Source: an uncultured Eubacteriales bacterium (GTDB lineage Bacteria; Bacillota; Clostridia; Christensenellales; Aristaeellaceae). From it: a stretch of DNA of 54,253 nt. The translations under genes and the position numbers were made by a program. Where the stretch lies: NCBI GenBank assembly GCA_902793605.1, contig CADBEB010000031.1:1-54253 (forward strand), written 5' to 3'. The notes under the pieces were generated by a model. It was not told the DNA's origin and ran no database searches. It saw nothing but the letters and a program-made list of their open reading frames with translations. Positions 47,487 through 54,253 of this stretch are shown here, piece by piece (the stretch's first letter is position 1; each line of letters starts with the position of its first letter).

Positions 47487-49028
47487 ATGAAGCAAGAACT
47501 CATCCTGATTCTCGACTTTGGCGGCCAGTACACCCAGCTCATCGCCCGCCGCGTCCGCGAATGCCATGTCTATTCGGAGGTGGTCCCCTGGACCATCTCC
47601 CTTTCTGATCTTCTGGCCCGGAAACCCGCCGGCGTCATTCTCTCCGGCGGCCCTTCGACCGTGCAGGATCCTTCCGCCCCGATGATCGATCCGGCGCTCT
47701 ATGAAGCCGGTATCCCGATTCTCGGCATCTGCTACGGCATGCAGATGACCGCCCACCTCCTGGGTGGTACGGTCGAGCGCGCGAAGGAACGGGAATACGG
47801 CCGGGTTACCGTCCGCATGACCGACCGTTCCGGTCTTTTCGGCGGCATGAAGGAAGCTTCTTCCTGCTGGATGAGCCATACCTGGCAGATTGCTTCCTGC
47901 CCGCCCGGCTTCCGCGTTATCGCGGAAACGGATAACTGTCCCGTCGCCGCCATGGTCAATGAGGAAAGGAAGATCTGCGGCGTCCAGTTCCATCCCGAGG
48001 TTACCCATACTGAGGAAGGCGGCATGCTGATCCGCAATTTCCTCTTCCGTTACTGCGGCTGTTCAGGTTCCTGGACCATGAACGCCTTTGCCGATACGGC
48101 CGTCCGGCAGATTCGGGAAACTGTCGGTGAAACCGGCACCGTTCTCCTCGCCCTTTCCGGCGGAGTGGATTCCTCGGTCGTCGCTGCCCTCATCCACCGG
48201 GCCATCGGCAAGCGTCTCACCTGCGTCTTCGTGGATCACGGTCTCCTCCGGAAAGGGGAGAGCGGGCAGGTCTGCCACGTCTTCAGTCATCTCTTCCCGG
48301 TCCGCTTCATCCGTGCGGATGCCTCCCGGCGCTTCTTTGACGATCTGAAGGGTGTCACCGAGCCGGAGGAAAAGCGCCATATCATCGGCCGGGATTTCAT
48401 CGAGGTCTTCAAGCAGGAAGCCGCCGCGCTTGGCAAAATGGACTACTTCGCCCAGGGCACCATCTATCCGGATGTGATCGAGAGCGGCCAGGCGACCAAT
48501 GCCGCCGTCATCAAGAGCCATCATAATGTCGGCGGCCTTCCGAAGGAGCTTGGCTTTACCGAGCTTATCGAGCCCTTGCGTATGCTCTTCAAGGATGAAG
48601 TCCGTGCCCTGGGCGAAGCCCTCGGCCTCCCGCGGGAGCTGGTCTGGCGCCAGCCTTTCCCCGGCCCCGGCCTGGCCATCCGGATCATCGGGGAAGTCAC
48701 CCCGGAAAAGGCGGAGATCGTCCGCGAGAGCGATGCCATTTTCCGGGAGGAGATCGCTGCCGCCGGGCTTGACCGCCATGTCAATCAGTATTTCACCGTC
48801 CTCACCGGCATCCAGAGCGTCGGCGTCATGGGGGACGAACGCACCTATGACTATACCATCGCCCTCCGTGCCGTCACAACGGATGACTTCATGACCGCGG
48901 ACTGGGCCCGCCTCCCCTATGACCTCATTGCCCGCGTTTCTGCGCGCATCGTCAACGAGGTTCCCCACGCCTCCCGTGTTGTCCTGGACGTCACCACCAA
49001 GCCTCCGGCAAGTATTGAGTGGGAATAA
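47487..49028 (+). CDS. guaA: GMP synthase (glutamine-hydrolysing)
   Basis: 513 aa from ATG 47487 (GGAG seven bases upstream); the longer frame from 47439 begins inside the intergenic repeat. The glutaminase domain has '[18 protein letters not shown]', nucleophile Cys in '[17 protein letters not shown]' and '[15 protein letters not shown]'. The ATP-pyrophosphatase PP-loop is '[20 protein letters not shown]'; the dimerisation domain ends '[11 protein letters not shown]'. Makes GMP from XMP. Its 3' end is a known integration site for genomic islands, and an integrase module follows here. Confidence 0.97.
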   Translation: MKQELILILDFGGQYTQLIARRVRECHVYSEVVPWTISLSDLLARKPAGVILSGGPSTVQDPSAPMIDPALYEAGIPILGICYGMQMTAHLLGGTVERAKEREYGRVTVRMTDRSGLFGGMKEASSCWMSHTWQIASCPPGFRVIAETDNCPVAAMVNEERKICGVQFHPEVTHTEEGGMLIRNFLFRYCGCSGSWTMNAFADTAVRQIRETVGETGTVLLALSGGVDSSVVAALIHRAIGKRLTCVFVDHGLLRKGESGQVCHVFSHLFPVRFIRADASRRFFDDLKGVTEPEEKRHIIGRDFIEVFKQEAAALGKMDYFAQGTIYPDVIESGQATNAAVIKSHHNVGGLPKELGFTELIEPLRMLFKDEVRALGEALGLPRELVWRQPFPGPGLAIRIIGEVTPEKAEIVRESDAIFREEIAAAGLDRHVNQYFTVLTGIQSVGVMGDERTYDYTIALRAVTTDDFMTADWARLPYDLIARVSARIVNEVPHASRVVLDVTTKPPASIEWE

Positions 49029-49197
49029 TGTCCGGAAACCTGTATCCCCTTATGGATTAACGTATCCGGCCCTCCCGAAAGTGGCTTTGATAACAGAATG
49101 ATAACATTTTTCCGGATAAAGATTGTTGCCTCGTTTCCGAGTGGTTGTGGGGTGTAACGGAAAAGGTTATCGTCAAACAGATTGTTTCTATAAAACT

Positions 49198-49235
49198 GAC
49201 CCTCCGCTGTGGATGAGAATCCGCGACGGAGGGTC
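49198..49235. terminator. Terminator between guaA and the repressor gene
   Basis: GACCCTCCG (49198-49206) pairs with CGGAGGGTC (49227-49235); on the minus strand AGTTTTAT follows, on plus TCTTTAT. It mainly ends the repressor gene at 49247. The rest of 49029-49197 shows no gene. Confidence 0.75.
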
Positions 49236-49246
49236 TCTTTATGTGT

Positions 49247-49783
49247 TCATGCCTTTTTCGGCTTCCGGCCTCGTTTCTTCGGTCCCTGCGTATCCGGCTG
49301 AATATCCGGAGGGATCTTTGCCTTGATCATGCTGTCATCGAAGGCCGGGTAATGGTAACGCCACTGATCGTACTCTTCTTTCGTGATTTCTCCGGCCCTG
49401 AGCTTCTCTCTTTCTTCCGACCAGGACATCAGCCGCGCATCCAGTTCCGCTGCTTTTACTCCGCCTTCGGAAATGTCAGCACGGAGACAGATCAGACCGT
49501 CAGCATTCAGGATTTGGATCAGTTTCCGATCCTCCAATGCAAACAGCGTGTGCATCAGCCCGTCCATGGAATCAATATCCGGAACAGCGATTGCTTTCGG
49601 AGAAATATCCAACGCTTCTGCCATCGCAGCAGTCAGATCTGCCTTAGGCGTCCGATCCTCACATTCATATTGCGCCATGCGCACATCTGCAGAATTGTCC
49701 GGAAATCCCAGCATAAGTCCCAGATACTTCTGTGTCATCCCCCGTAATGTCCGGAAAAACCGGATTCGTTCACCTGTTGCCAC
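49247..49783 (-). CDS. Xre-type HTH repressor of the integrase module
   Basis: 178 aa, GTG start with GAGGTGAT upstream. The N-terminal helix-turn-helix is 'IRFFRTLRGMTQKYLGLMLG' to 'YECEDRTPKADLTAAMAEAL'; the C-terminal part (~80-178) has a helical region and a basic tail KKRGRKPKK. Divergent from the excisionase/integrase genes, with operator-like palindromes in between, the layout of a mobile-element master repressor. Confidence 0.85.
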   Translation of the reverse strand: MATGERIRFFRTLRGMTQKYLGLMLGFPDNSADVRMAQYECEDRTPKADLTAAMAEALDISPKAIAVPDIDSMDGLMHTLFALEDRKLIQILNADGLICLRADISEGGVKAAELDARLMSWSEEREKLRAGEITKEEYDQWRYHYPAFDDSMIKAKIPPDIQPDTQGPKKRGRKPKKA

Positions 49784-49816
49784 GATATCACCTCGTCGAA
49801 ATGATCTTATAGGTGA

Positions 49817-49871
49817 ATTATAGCAAACATGTTTAAGTCCCGCAAGATAAATTTAGCAAAAATATTTAAGT
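49817..49871 (-). promoter_or_regulatory. Repressor promoter with two 18-bp direct repeats
   Basis: On the minus strand TTGCGG (49845-49840), a 17-base spacer and TATAAT (49822-49817). The near-identical 18-mers TAGCAAACATGTTTAAGT (49821-49838) and TAGCAAAAATATTTAAGT (49854-49871, plus-strand reading) match at 16 positions; the first lies in the spacer. Probable autoregulatory sites. Confidence 0.6.
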
Positions 49872-49888
49872 TTATATGCCAAAGCCAC

Positions 49889-49945
49889 TTGACATAAGCT
49901 GATATGCTTAATATAATATGAAGCGTAATTAAGCTATTATGCTTA
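49889..49945 (+). promoter_or_regulatory. Consensus promoter with palindromic operators for xis/int
   Basis: TTGACA (49889-49894), a 17-base spacer and TATAAT (49912-49917), a perfect consensus. The spacer contains TAAGC-N6-GCTTA (49895-49910); a second identical palindrome, extended to AATTAAGC-N6-GCTTAATT, lies at 49927-49948. Such a strong promoter must be repressed most of the time, presumably by the Xre-type protein. Confidence 0.8.
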
Positions 49946-50019
49946 ATTGCGGAAATCGATGCTCAGTGCTGAAAGCCATCGGGCCGGAAGCCAAACGATA
50001 TCGCGGGAAGGGACGATGA

Positions 50020-50226
50020 ATGATGAAGAGCGATTTCATGAGAGTAGACGAGGTGGTGACGGAACTGGATGTATCCAGACCCTTTGCCTACCGCGTCATC
50101 CGGCAATTGAACGATGAACTGAAAAAGCTCGGGTATGCCACGATCGCCGGACGTGTCAACCGGGAATACTTCCGGAAAAGATTCGGAATCGAAGGAAAGG
50201 AGGAAACCGAATATGTCGGTTCATAA
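50020..50226 (+). CDS. Excisionase-like small HTH protein
   Basis: 68 aa (ATG at 50020 or 50023). A MerR/AlpA-type winged helix: 'MRVDEVVTELDVSRPFAYRV' and 'LNDELKKLGYATIAGRVNRE', followed by 'YFRKRFG'. Such proteins precede integrases in Clostridia elements and act as recombination directionality factors or DNA-bending activators. Overlaps the integrase gene by 14 bases. Confidence 0.75.
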   Translation: MMKSDFMRVDEVVTELDVSRPFAYRVIRQLNDELKKLGYATIAGRVNREYFRKRFGIEGKEETEYVGS

Positions 50227-51316
50227 GAATGAGAAAAACAATACCTGGTACGTCATGATCAGGTATGACGACTGGAAGGGCGACCAGCACCAGAAGTGCA
50301 AGCGCGGCTTCAAATCCAAGAAGGAAGCCCAGGACTGGGAACGCAGCTTCAAACTGCAGAGCGCCGCGGATCTGGATATGACCTTTGCGGCCTTCTGCGA
50401 ACTGTATGAAAAGGATATCCGTCCCCGCCTGAAGGCAAGCACCTGGGAGACCAAGGAAAACATGATCCGGAAGAAGCTGATCCCGGCCTTCGGGAAGCGG
50501 ATCATCAGCGAGATCGACACCAAGGATATCATCGCCTGGCAGAATGAGTTGCTAGCCTTCCGGGATAAGTGCAAGAAGCCTTATTCCGATACCTACCTGA
50601 AAAGCATCCACAATCAGATGGTCGCTATTCTGAACCACGCGGTCAGGCATTACGGCCTGAAGCGCAATCCAGCCTCCATCGTCGGTCCCATCGGATGTAA
50701 GGAAAGCGACGAAATGCTCTTCTGGACGAAGGAGGAGTACCTGAAATTCGCGGAAGCCATTATGGATAAACCGCTCTCGTACTATGCCTTCGAGATGCTG
50801 TACTGGTGCGGGCTCCGCGAGGGGGAACTCCTGGCGCTGACGCCGGCTGACTTCGACTTCGAGAAGGGAACGGTCAGGATCAATAAAACCTACCACCGCT
50901 CTCACAAGGAGGATGTGATCACCACTCCCAAAACGAAGAACAGCAACCGGATTGTCAGGATGCCGCAGCGGCTTTGCGAAGAGATGCAGGATTACCTGAA
51001 TATGCTCTACGGAGTCAAAAAGAAGGATCGGATCTTCCCGGTCACGATGAGCTACCTGCACCATGAGATGAACCGCGGATCGGCAGCGGCTGGCATCAAG
51101 CGGATCAGAATCCATGATCTACGCCACAGCCACATCTCGCTCCTGATCAACAAAGGGATTCCGGCAGTCGCCATCGCCAAAAGGGTTGGGCATGAAACGA
51201 TTTATATCACGCTCCGGTACGCGCACATGTTCCCTTCCCAGCAGACGGAAATGGTCAATCAACTGGATGAGGAAATGGCAGAAATCGAAAAGGAGGAAAA
51301 ACGCAATGTCAGCTAA
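50213..51316 (+). CDS. int: Tyrosine recombinase (integrase)
   Basis: 367 aa from ATG 50213 (AAGGAGG upstream). An N-terminal AP2-like arm-binding part ('TWYVMIRYDDWKGDQHQKCK'), a core-binding SAM-like domain (~55-160), and the catalytic domain with Arg in 'WCGLREGELLALTPADFD', His-x-x-Arg in 'IRIHDLRHSHISLL', and His plus Tyr in 'VGHETIYITLRYAHMFP'. All catalytic residues are present. Tn916/ICE-like family. Adjacent to the guaA 3' end. Confidence 0.95.
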   Translation: MSVHKNEKNNTWYVMIRYDDWKGDQHQKCKRGFKSKKEAQDWERSFKLQSAADLDMTFAAFCELYEKDIRPRLKASTWETKENMIRKKLIPAFGKRIISEIDTKDIIAWQNELLAFRDKCKKPYSDTYLKSIHNQMVAILNHAVRHYGLKRNPASIVGPIGCKESDEMLFWTKEEYLKFAEAIMDKPLSYYAFEMLYWCGLREGELLALTPADFDFEKGTVRINKTYHRSHKEDVITTPKTKNSNRIVRMPQRLCEEMQDYLNMLYGVKKKDRIFPVTMSYLHHEMNRGSAAAGIKRIRIHDLRHSHISLLINKGIPAVAIAKRVGHETIYITLRYAHMFPSQQTEMVNQLDEEMAEIEKEEKRNVS

Positions 51317-51635
51317 GAATCGGGACAGGCACAATCGTTTCAGGAATATCACGGTCGGATTCCGGGTATCTCCTGAAGAACAGGAGCAGCTGAACAGGGC
51401 CGTCGCCCTGTCCGGCCTGCCCAAACAGGAATACTGCTATCGGAAATGCATGGACAGAACGATCACCGTGCAGCCGAATCCCCGGGTATACAAAGCGCTG
51501 AAAGATTCTCTCGCTGAAGTCCTGGAGGAACTGAAGCAGATCAGCACTGGCGTACAACCCAGCGATGAACTGCTTGAGGATATCGCCCTGATCACTACTA
51601 CACTGAACGGAATCAAAGGAGGGGAAAACGCATGA
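51306..51635 (+). CDS. MobC-like ribbon-helix-helix protein
   Basis: 109 aa from ATG 51306 (AAGGAGG upstream), overlapping the integrase gene. The start 'NRFRNITVGFRVSPEEQEQL' and 'LSGLPKQEYCYRKCMD' resemble relaxosome accessory proteins (MobC) and related RHH proteins; the C-terminal half is helical. No relaxase gene is present here, so it may regulate or be a leftover from a mobilisable element. Confidence 0.6.
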   Translation: MSAKNRDRHNRFRNITVGFRVSPEEQEQLNRAVALSGLPKQEYCYRKCMDRTITVQPNPRVYKALKDSLAEVLEELKQISTGVQPSDELLEDIALITTTLNGIKGGENA

Positions 51636-51985
51636 ACATCCAGTACCGCAAAGAAGGAGATTACTTTATCCCGGATTGGGAAATCCCGGAATGTCAACAG
51701 AAGCCTCTTGGTCTGTACGGTCGGCTCCGCAAAGCATACCTTGAGGAGAACCGTTCAGGGCTTTATACCAGAATGATCCTGGCCGGAACTCTGTATGATC
51801 ACCTGTATGAAACAGACAGAGCTGCCCAGGAACGGTTGGATACCATTCTCCCGGCGCTTGCTGCGACCGCCGGTGTAACAGAAACGCTGAAAGCCACAAA
51901 TACCTTGAGGTGGATCGGAATCATGAACACCTGCAAAGCTCAGGTTGAAGAGATCATCTTCGAAGAACTGATTTACGTTGATTGA
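51632..51985 (+). CDS. tnpV: TnpV-family transposon protein
   Basis: 117 aa. Matches the TnpV pattern seen in clostridial transposons: 'FIPDWEIPECQQKPLGLYGR', 'RKAYLEENRSGLYTRMILAG', 'LYDHLYETDRAAQERLD', 'VTETLKATNTLRWIGIMN'. Its function in transposition is not established. Overlaps the previous gene by four bases; last gene of the module. Confidence 0.8.
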   Translation: MNIQYRKEGDYFIPDWEIPECQQKPLGLYGRLRKAYLEENRSGLYTRMILAGTLYDHLYETDRAAQERLDTILPALAATAGVTETLKATNTLRWIGIMNTCKAQVEEIIFEELIYVD

Positions 51986-52025
51986 GTCCTGAAAATTCCT
52001 CTCAGATAAATCACAGTCCGATGGG

Positions 52026-53012
52026 TCAATGATTTCCATTGGACTGTTTCTTCATATTAAGCTGATTTGTTTGTTCTCCTTCTCTCAGTCTGCGGGCAGC
52101 AACGACCAATCTTTCTGTATCTCCGTCCAGGCAGGTTACAAGCAAAAGGATCTGATCATCCGCTTGCACATCCAGAGCGCTGCTGATCACAGACCGCCTT
52201 TCCAATGTCCGGATCGCCTCTTCCCGTTCCGCATAGCTGTCAGCAGCCAGGGACCAGAGATCATACCAGCGCGCGGTTCCCGGGGTTGTATCCATTTCCA
52301 TTACCGCAAATACGGCATACTGTCCATCTTCGTACAGGGTATCAAAAGTGATGATACGGTGCTTATAGAAATAGCCGCTTTCCTTATACTTCTTCAGCCT
52401 GCCGAACATGTTCCCGCTTTTCATGTTATGCCCGTACAGGAATAGCGTGTACGGACGTGTCATCAGGGGCACTCCGGAATCCAGGAAGATCGCTCCGTTG
52501 CTGTTTCTCTTTCCTGTGGCGTCATGGTTCAGAAAATAAGTATTATCCTTCTGGCAAACCGCCTCATCCACCTCGTCAAAGTTCAGCCAGCCGATGATGT
52601 ATTTCCCTTTTTTGCGCAGTTTCCGAAATCGTTCACTGACCTTCCACTCCGGATTGTCCGGATAGGAAACCGCTTCCAGCCTATCGCTGGATGCTTCGGG
52701 TGAAGGGATTGTCGTGGCGGCGGGTACGGGAGAAACCGCGGCGGCAGTCACCGTTTCCTTCGGTACAGGTAAATCAGTCGATTCTGTTTTGATTTCTTCC
52801 AGGTTCTGAATCCGACGAAGTTCCGCCGTGGTTTTTCTGGAGTCATTCAGTTCCGACTGGTACCGGAACAGCCGGATCGCTCCATAAAGAACCAGCAGGG
52901 AGAAAAAGGCAGCGACAGACAGGCGGAGAAGCCTGTTACGCTTCTCCGCCGCTGTTGTGTTCCGCTGCTTTTCGCCGGATGGCTCCAGCTTTCTCTCAGG
53001 GTAATAAGGCAT
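52026..53012 (-). CDS. srtB: Class B sortase
   Basis: 328 aa. A cytoplasmic N-terminus, a membrane segment (~28-48), a Ser/Pro/Thr-rich stalk (~80-115), then the sortase barrel. Catalytic His in 'YTLFLYGHNMKSGNMFGRLK', Cys in 'LLLVTCLDGD', Arg in 'TERLVVAARRL': the full triad in class B arrangement. It lies five bases after the gene of a protein with a PKTG sorting signal, its probable substrate; C. difficile SrtB uses similar (S/P)PxTG signals. Confidence 0.92.
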   Translation of the reverse strand: MPYYPERKLEPSGEKQRNTTAAEKRNRLLRLSVAAFFSLLVLYGAIRLFRYQSELNDSRKTTAELRRIQNLEEIKTESTDLPVPKETVTAAAVSPVPAATTIPSPEASSDRLEAVSYPDNPEWKVSERFRKLRKKGKYIIGWLNFDEVDEAVCQKDNTYFLNHDATGKRNSNGAIFLDSGVPLMTRPYTLFLYGHNMKSGNMFGRLKKYKESGYFYKHRIITFDTLYEDGQYAVFAVMEMDTTPGTARWYDLWSLAADSYAEREEAIRTLERRSVISSALDVQADDQILLLVTCLDGDTERLVVAARRLREGEQTNQLNMKKQSNGNH

Positions 53013-53016
53013 ACGC

Positions 53017-54252
53017 TTACTTTCTCTTCCGGGAAACTTTCAGTGTTCCTATCACCATCAGCCCGGCAATGCCGATCAGCATCAGGAGAATCCATAATCC
53101 CGGATGATCCTGATCACCTGTTTTTGGTACGGGTTTGGGTGTCGGGGTCGGCGTTTCAGCATCTTTGTAGGCAATCAGGTAGGTGGAGAACAGATCGGTT
53201 TCTCCGCTCAGCGTATCCCCCTTGGTGGTGGCAAGAATATCCGCTTTGTCGTCGTGCAGCCGCAGCAGCCAGAAAGTACGCCCTGCCTTCTTCAGAGAAT
53301 CCGGAACCTTCATTGAAAACCGGAAAGCCGTCGCTGTCTGATGAACTGCCGTTTTGCTCTGTCCGGCAACCTGTTTGAACATGCTCATGTCGATCCATGC
53401 TCCCGCGGTGCCGCCGAAACCCTGCATCGCCTGATTCGCCAGGGCTTTGTCCCCTGCCGGAACAGCAGCTTCAGCCAGCGGGGAAATATCCACCCAGACC
53501 TTCACACCGGCAGCTACTTCATCCGCAGTGACTACGCCAGCAGCCACTTCATCGATATTTGTGCCAGATACTGCCGGCGCACCCGGTTCAACAATGACTT
53601 CATCTTCCATATCACCGGCCTGTTCGAAGACCGCCTTGATCTCCACATTGGCCGTACCGATGGTGAACTTGTTGTCCTTAACGGTTACGCTCCCGGATAC
53701 AACCTGCCATTCCTTGAACGCATAACCTTCTGCAGGTGTTGCGTTCAGTGTCACCTCTGTTCCTTCCGCGCCGGAGACAGGCGCTGCACTGCCGGTCCCG
53801 TGACCGTCATTGGTAACCGTGACGGTATAGATCGGTATGGCTGTGAAGGTATAAGTGAATGTCGTCGCTTCCGTGATGGTCGCACCTGCCGGGTCTGTGT
53901 CCCATGCTCCGCCTGTGTAGCCGGAAGCAGCCTTCATTCCCGTAGGCACGCTGGCAGGCTTCGAGCCGCTTTGCACGGTCTCCTTCTTGTCTGTCGTGCT
54001 GTCATCCGACCATGTGCCGTTGACTACTTTGTAGATCACCTCATAGGTCGGGAGTGCCGTGATCGTCACTTTCGCACTGCCAGTGTATGTGGTGTAGTTA
54101 TCTGCCGTCACCTGATAGTAGACGGTCTTTTCACCAACTTCGGTCTGGTTTGGACTGGCATCGAGGGTGTAGCTGCCTGCCTCTGTGCCGTACTTCACGG
54201 TTGCACCGGATGCGGGGTCGGTGACGGTCACTGTGATGCCGTGAGCCTGTCC
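53017..54252 (-). CDS. Cell-wall-anchored surface protein, C-terminal part (5' end cut by window)
   Basis: The frame is open to the window edge, so the N-terminus is missing. From the visible start: an MBG/Ig-like strand-rich segment ('TYTGSAKVTI'), an InlB-type repeat ('YEVIYKVVNGTWSDDS' to 'TFTYTFTA'), a second divergent InlB-like repeat ('AAPVSGAEGTEVTLNATPAE', 'FKEWQVVSG'), then a region with the short duplication 'DEVAAGV', and a domain with 'TFWLLRLHDDKADILA'. The end has a Thr/Pro linker, the sorting motif VPKTGD, a hydrophobic stretch and RKRK. Not LPxTG but P-K-T-G, fitting the adjacent class B sortase. Confidence 0.88.
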   Translation of the reverse strand, partial: GQAHGITVTVTDPASGATVKYGTEAGSYTLDASPNQTEVGEKTVYYQVTADNYTTYTGSAKVTITALPTYEVIYKVVNGTWSDDSTTDKKETVQSGSKPASVPTGMKAASGYTGGAWDTDPAGATITEATTFTYTFTAIPIYTVTVTNDGHGTGSAAPVSGAEGTEVTLNATPAEGYAFKEWQVVSGSVTVKDNKFTIGTANVEIKAVFEQAGDMEDEVIVEPGAPAVSGTNIDEVAAGVVTADEVAAGVKVWVDISPLAEAAVPAGDKALANQAMQGFGGTAGAWIDMSMFKQVAGQSKTAVHQTATAFRFSMKVPDSLKKAGRTFWLLRLHDDKADILATTKGDTLSGETDLFSTYLIAYKDAETPTPTPKPVPKTGDQDHPGLWILLMLIGIAGLMVIGTLKVSRKRK

Positions 54253-54253
54253 G

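Noticed and set aside
45807..48008. 733-codon minus-strand open frame opposite asnB and guaA
   Set aside because: It runs across two well-identified genes and their intergenic repeat; no SD and no recognisable domain.
51986..52025. Possible right attachment repeat of the guaA-linked element (GATTGAGT similar to the guaA end)
   Set aside because: Only about eight bases agree with the guaA terminus, too short to call an attachment site.

Overview
The window looks like chromosomal DNA of an anaerobic gut or rumen Clostridia-type bacterium (Bacillota). This is inferred from a T-box leader, a BlaI/BlaR1 pair, LL-diaminopimelate aminotransferase, TnpV, a class B sortase, SD-rich starts and a cytoplasmic GH29 fucosidase. 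An affiliation near Christensenellales/Aristaeellaceae is only a guess. There are three blocks of different style. The left block (1 to about 25 kb) is visibly less GC-rich than the housekeeping block (25.5-49 kb). A small mobile element and a sortase locus follow.

Left block, 1-25.0 kb: a dense array of extracytoplasmic signalling genes. It holds six ECF sigma factor/anti-sigma pairs (6497, 9914, 12311, 14764 and 16992 on +, 24374 on -), a fused 49-codon sigma remnant (842-991), a BlaI/BlaR1-like pair, several secreted orphan proteins, and a two-component operon in which the response regulator and one secreted protein gene are broken. Five anti-sigmas belong to one family without a zinc motif: a cytoplasmic segment of about 40 residues, one membrane segment, then a PepSY-like extracellular sensor. 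Three observations suggest one undescribed, expanding system. (1) Most full-length sensor or secreted proteins end in Gly-Asn-Gly, spelled with different codons. (2) All five anti-sigma genes carry an internal ribosome binding site and start codon just before the membrane segment, so a sensor without its sigma-binding part could be made. (3) CGTC-type ECF promoter elements recur just upstream of the sigma genes, of blaR1 and of a secreted-protein gene. The block ends at the 3' half of a tRNA-Arg(CCU), beginning exactly in the anticodon loop, which looks like an attachment-site scar. The array may therefore be an integrated island.

Middle block, 25.5-49 kb: housekeeping and nitrogen metabolism. 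It contains an L,D-transpeptidase, T-box-controlled thrS, an alpha-L-fucosidase, pyrG, dapL, glmS, an Amt-PII fusion, gltD, gltB, an ANTAR regulator, glnA, asnB and guaA. Five of these are glutamine-dependent amidotransferases, lying beside glutamine synthetase and an ammonium transporter. The leaders of glmS, amt, glnA and asnB each start, within about ten bases of the predicted transcription start, with a small hairpin whose six-base loop has A at position 1 and G at position 4. That is the recognition pattern of ANTAR antiterminators, and each hairpin overlaps a terminator-like stem. The ANTAR protein encoded upstream of gltB is the likely partner.

Right block, 49-54.25 kb: next to the 3' end of guaA sits an integrase module (Xre-type repressor, excisionase-like protein, tyrosine integrase, MobC-like protein, TnpV). 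Its rightward promoter matches the consensus perfectly, and its 17-bp spacer contains a palindromic operator. A class B sortase and the C-terminal part of its likely cell-wall substrate follow, cut by the window end.
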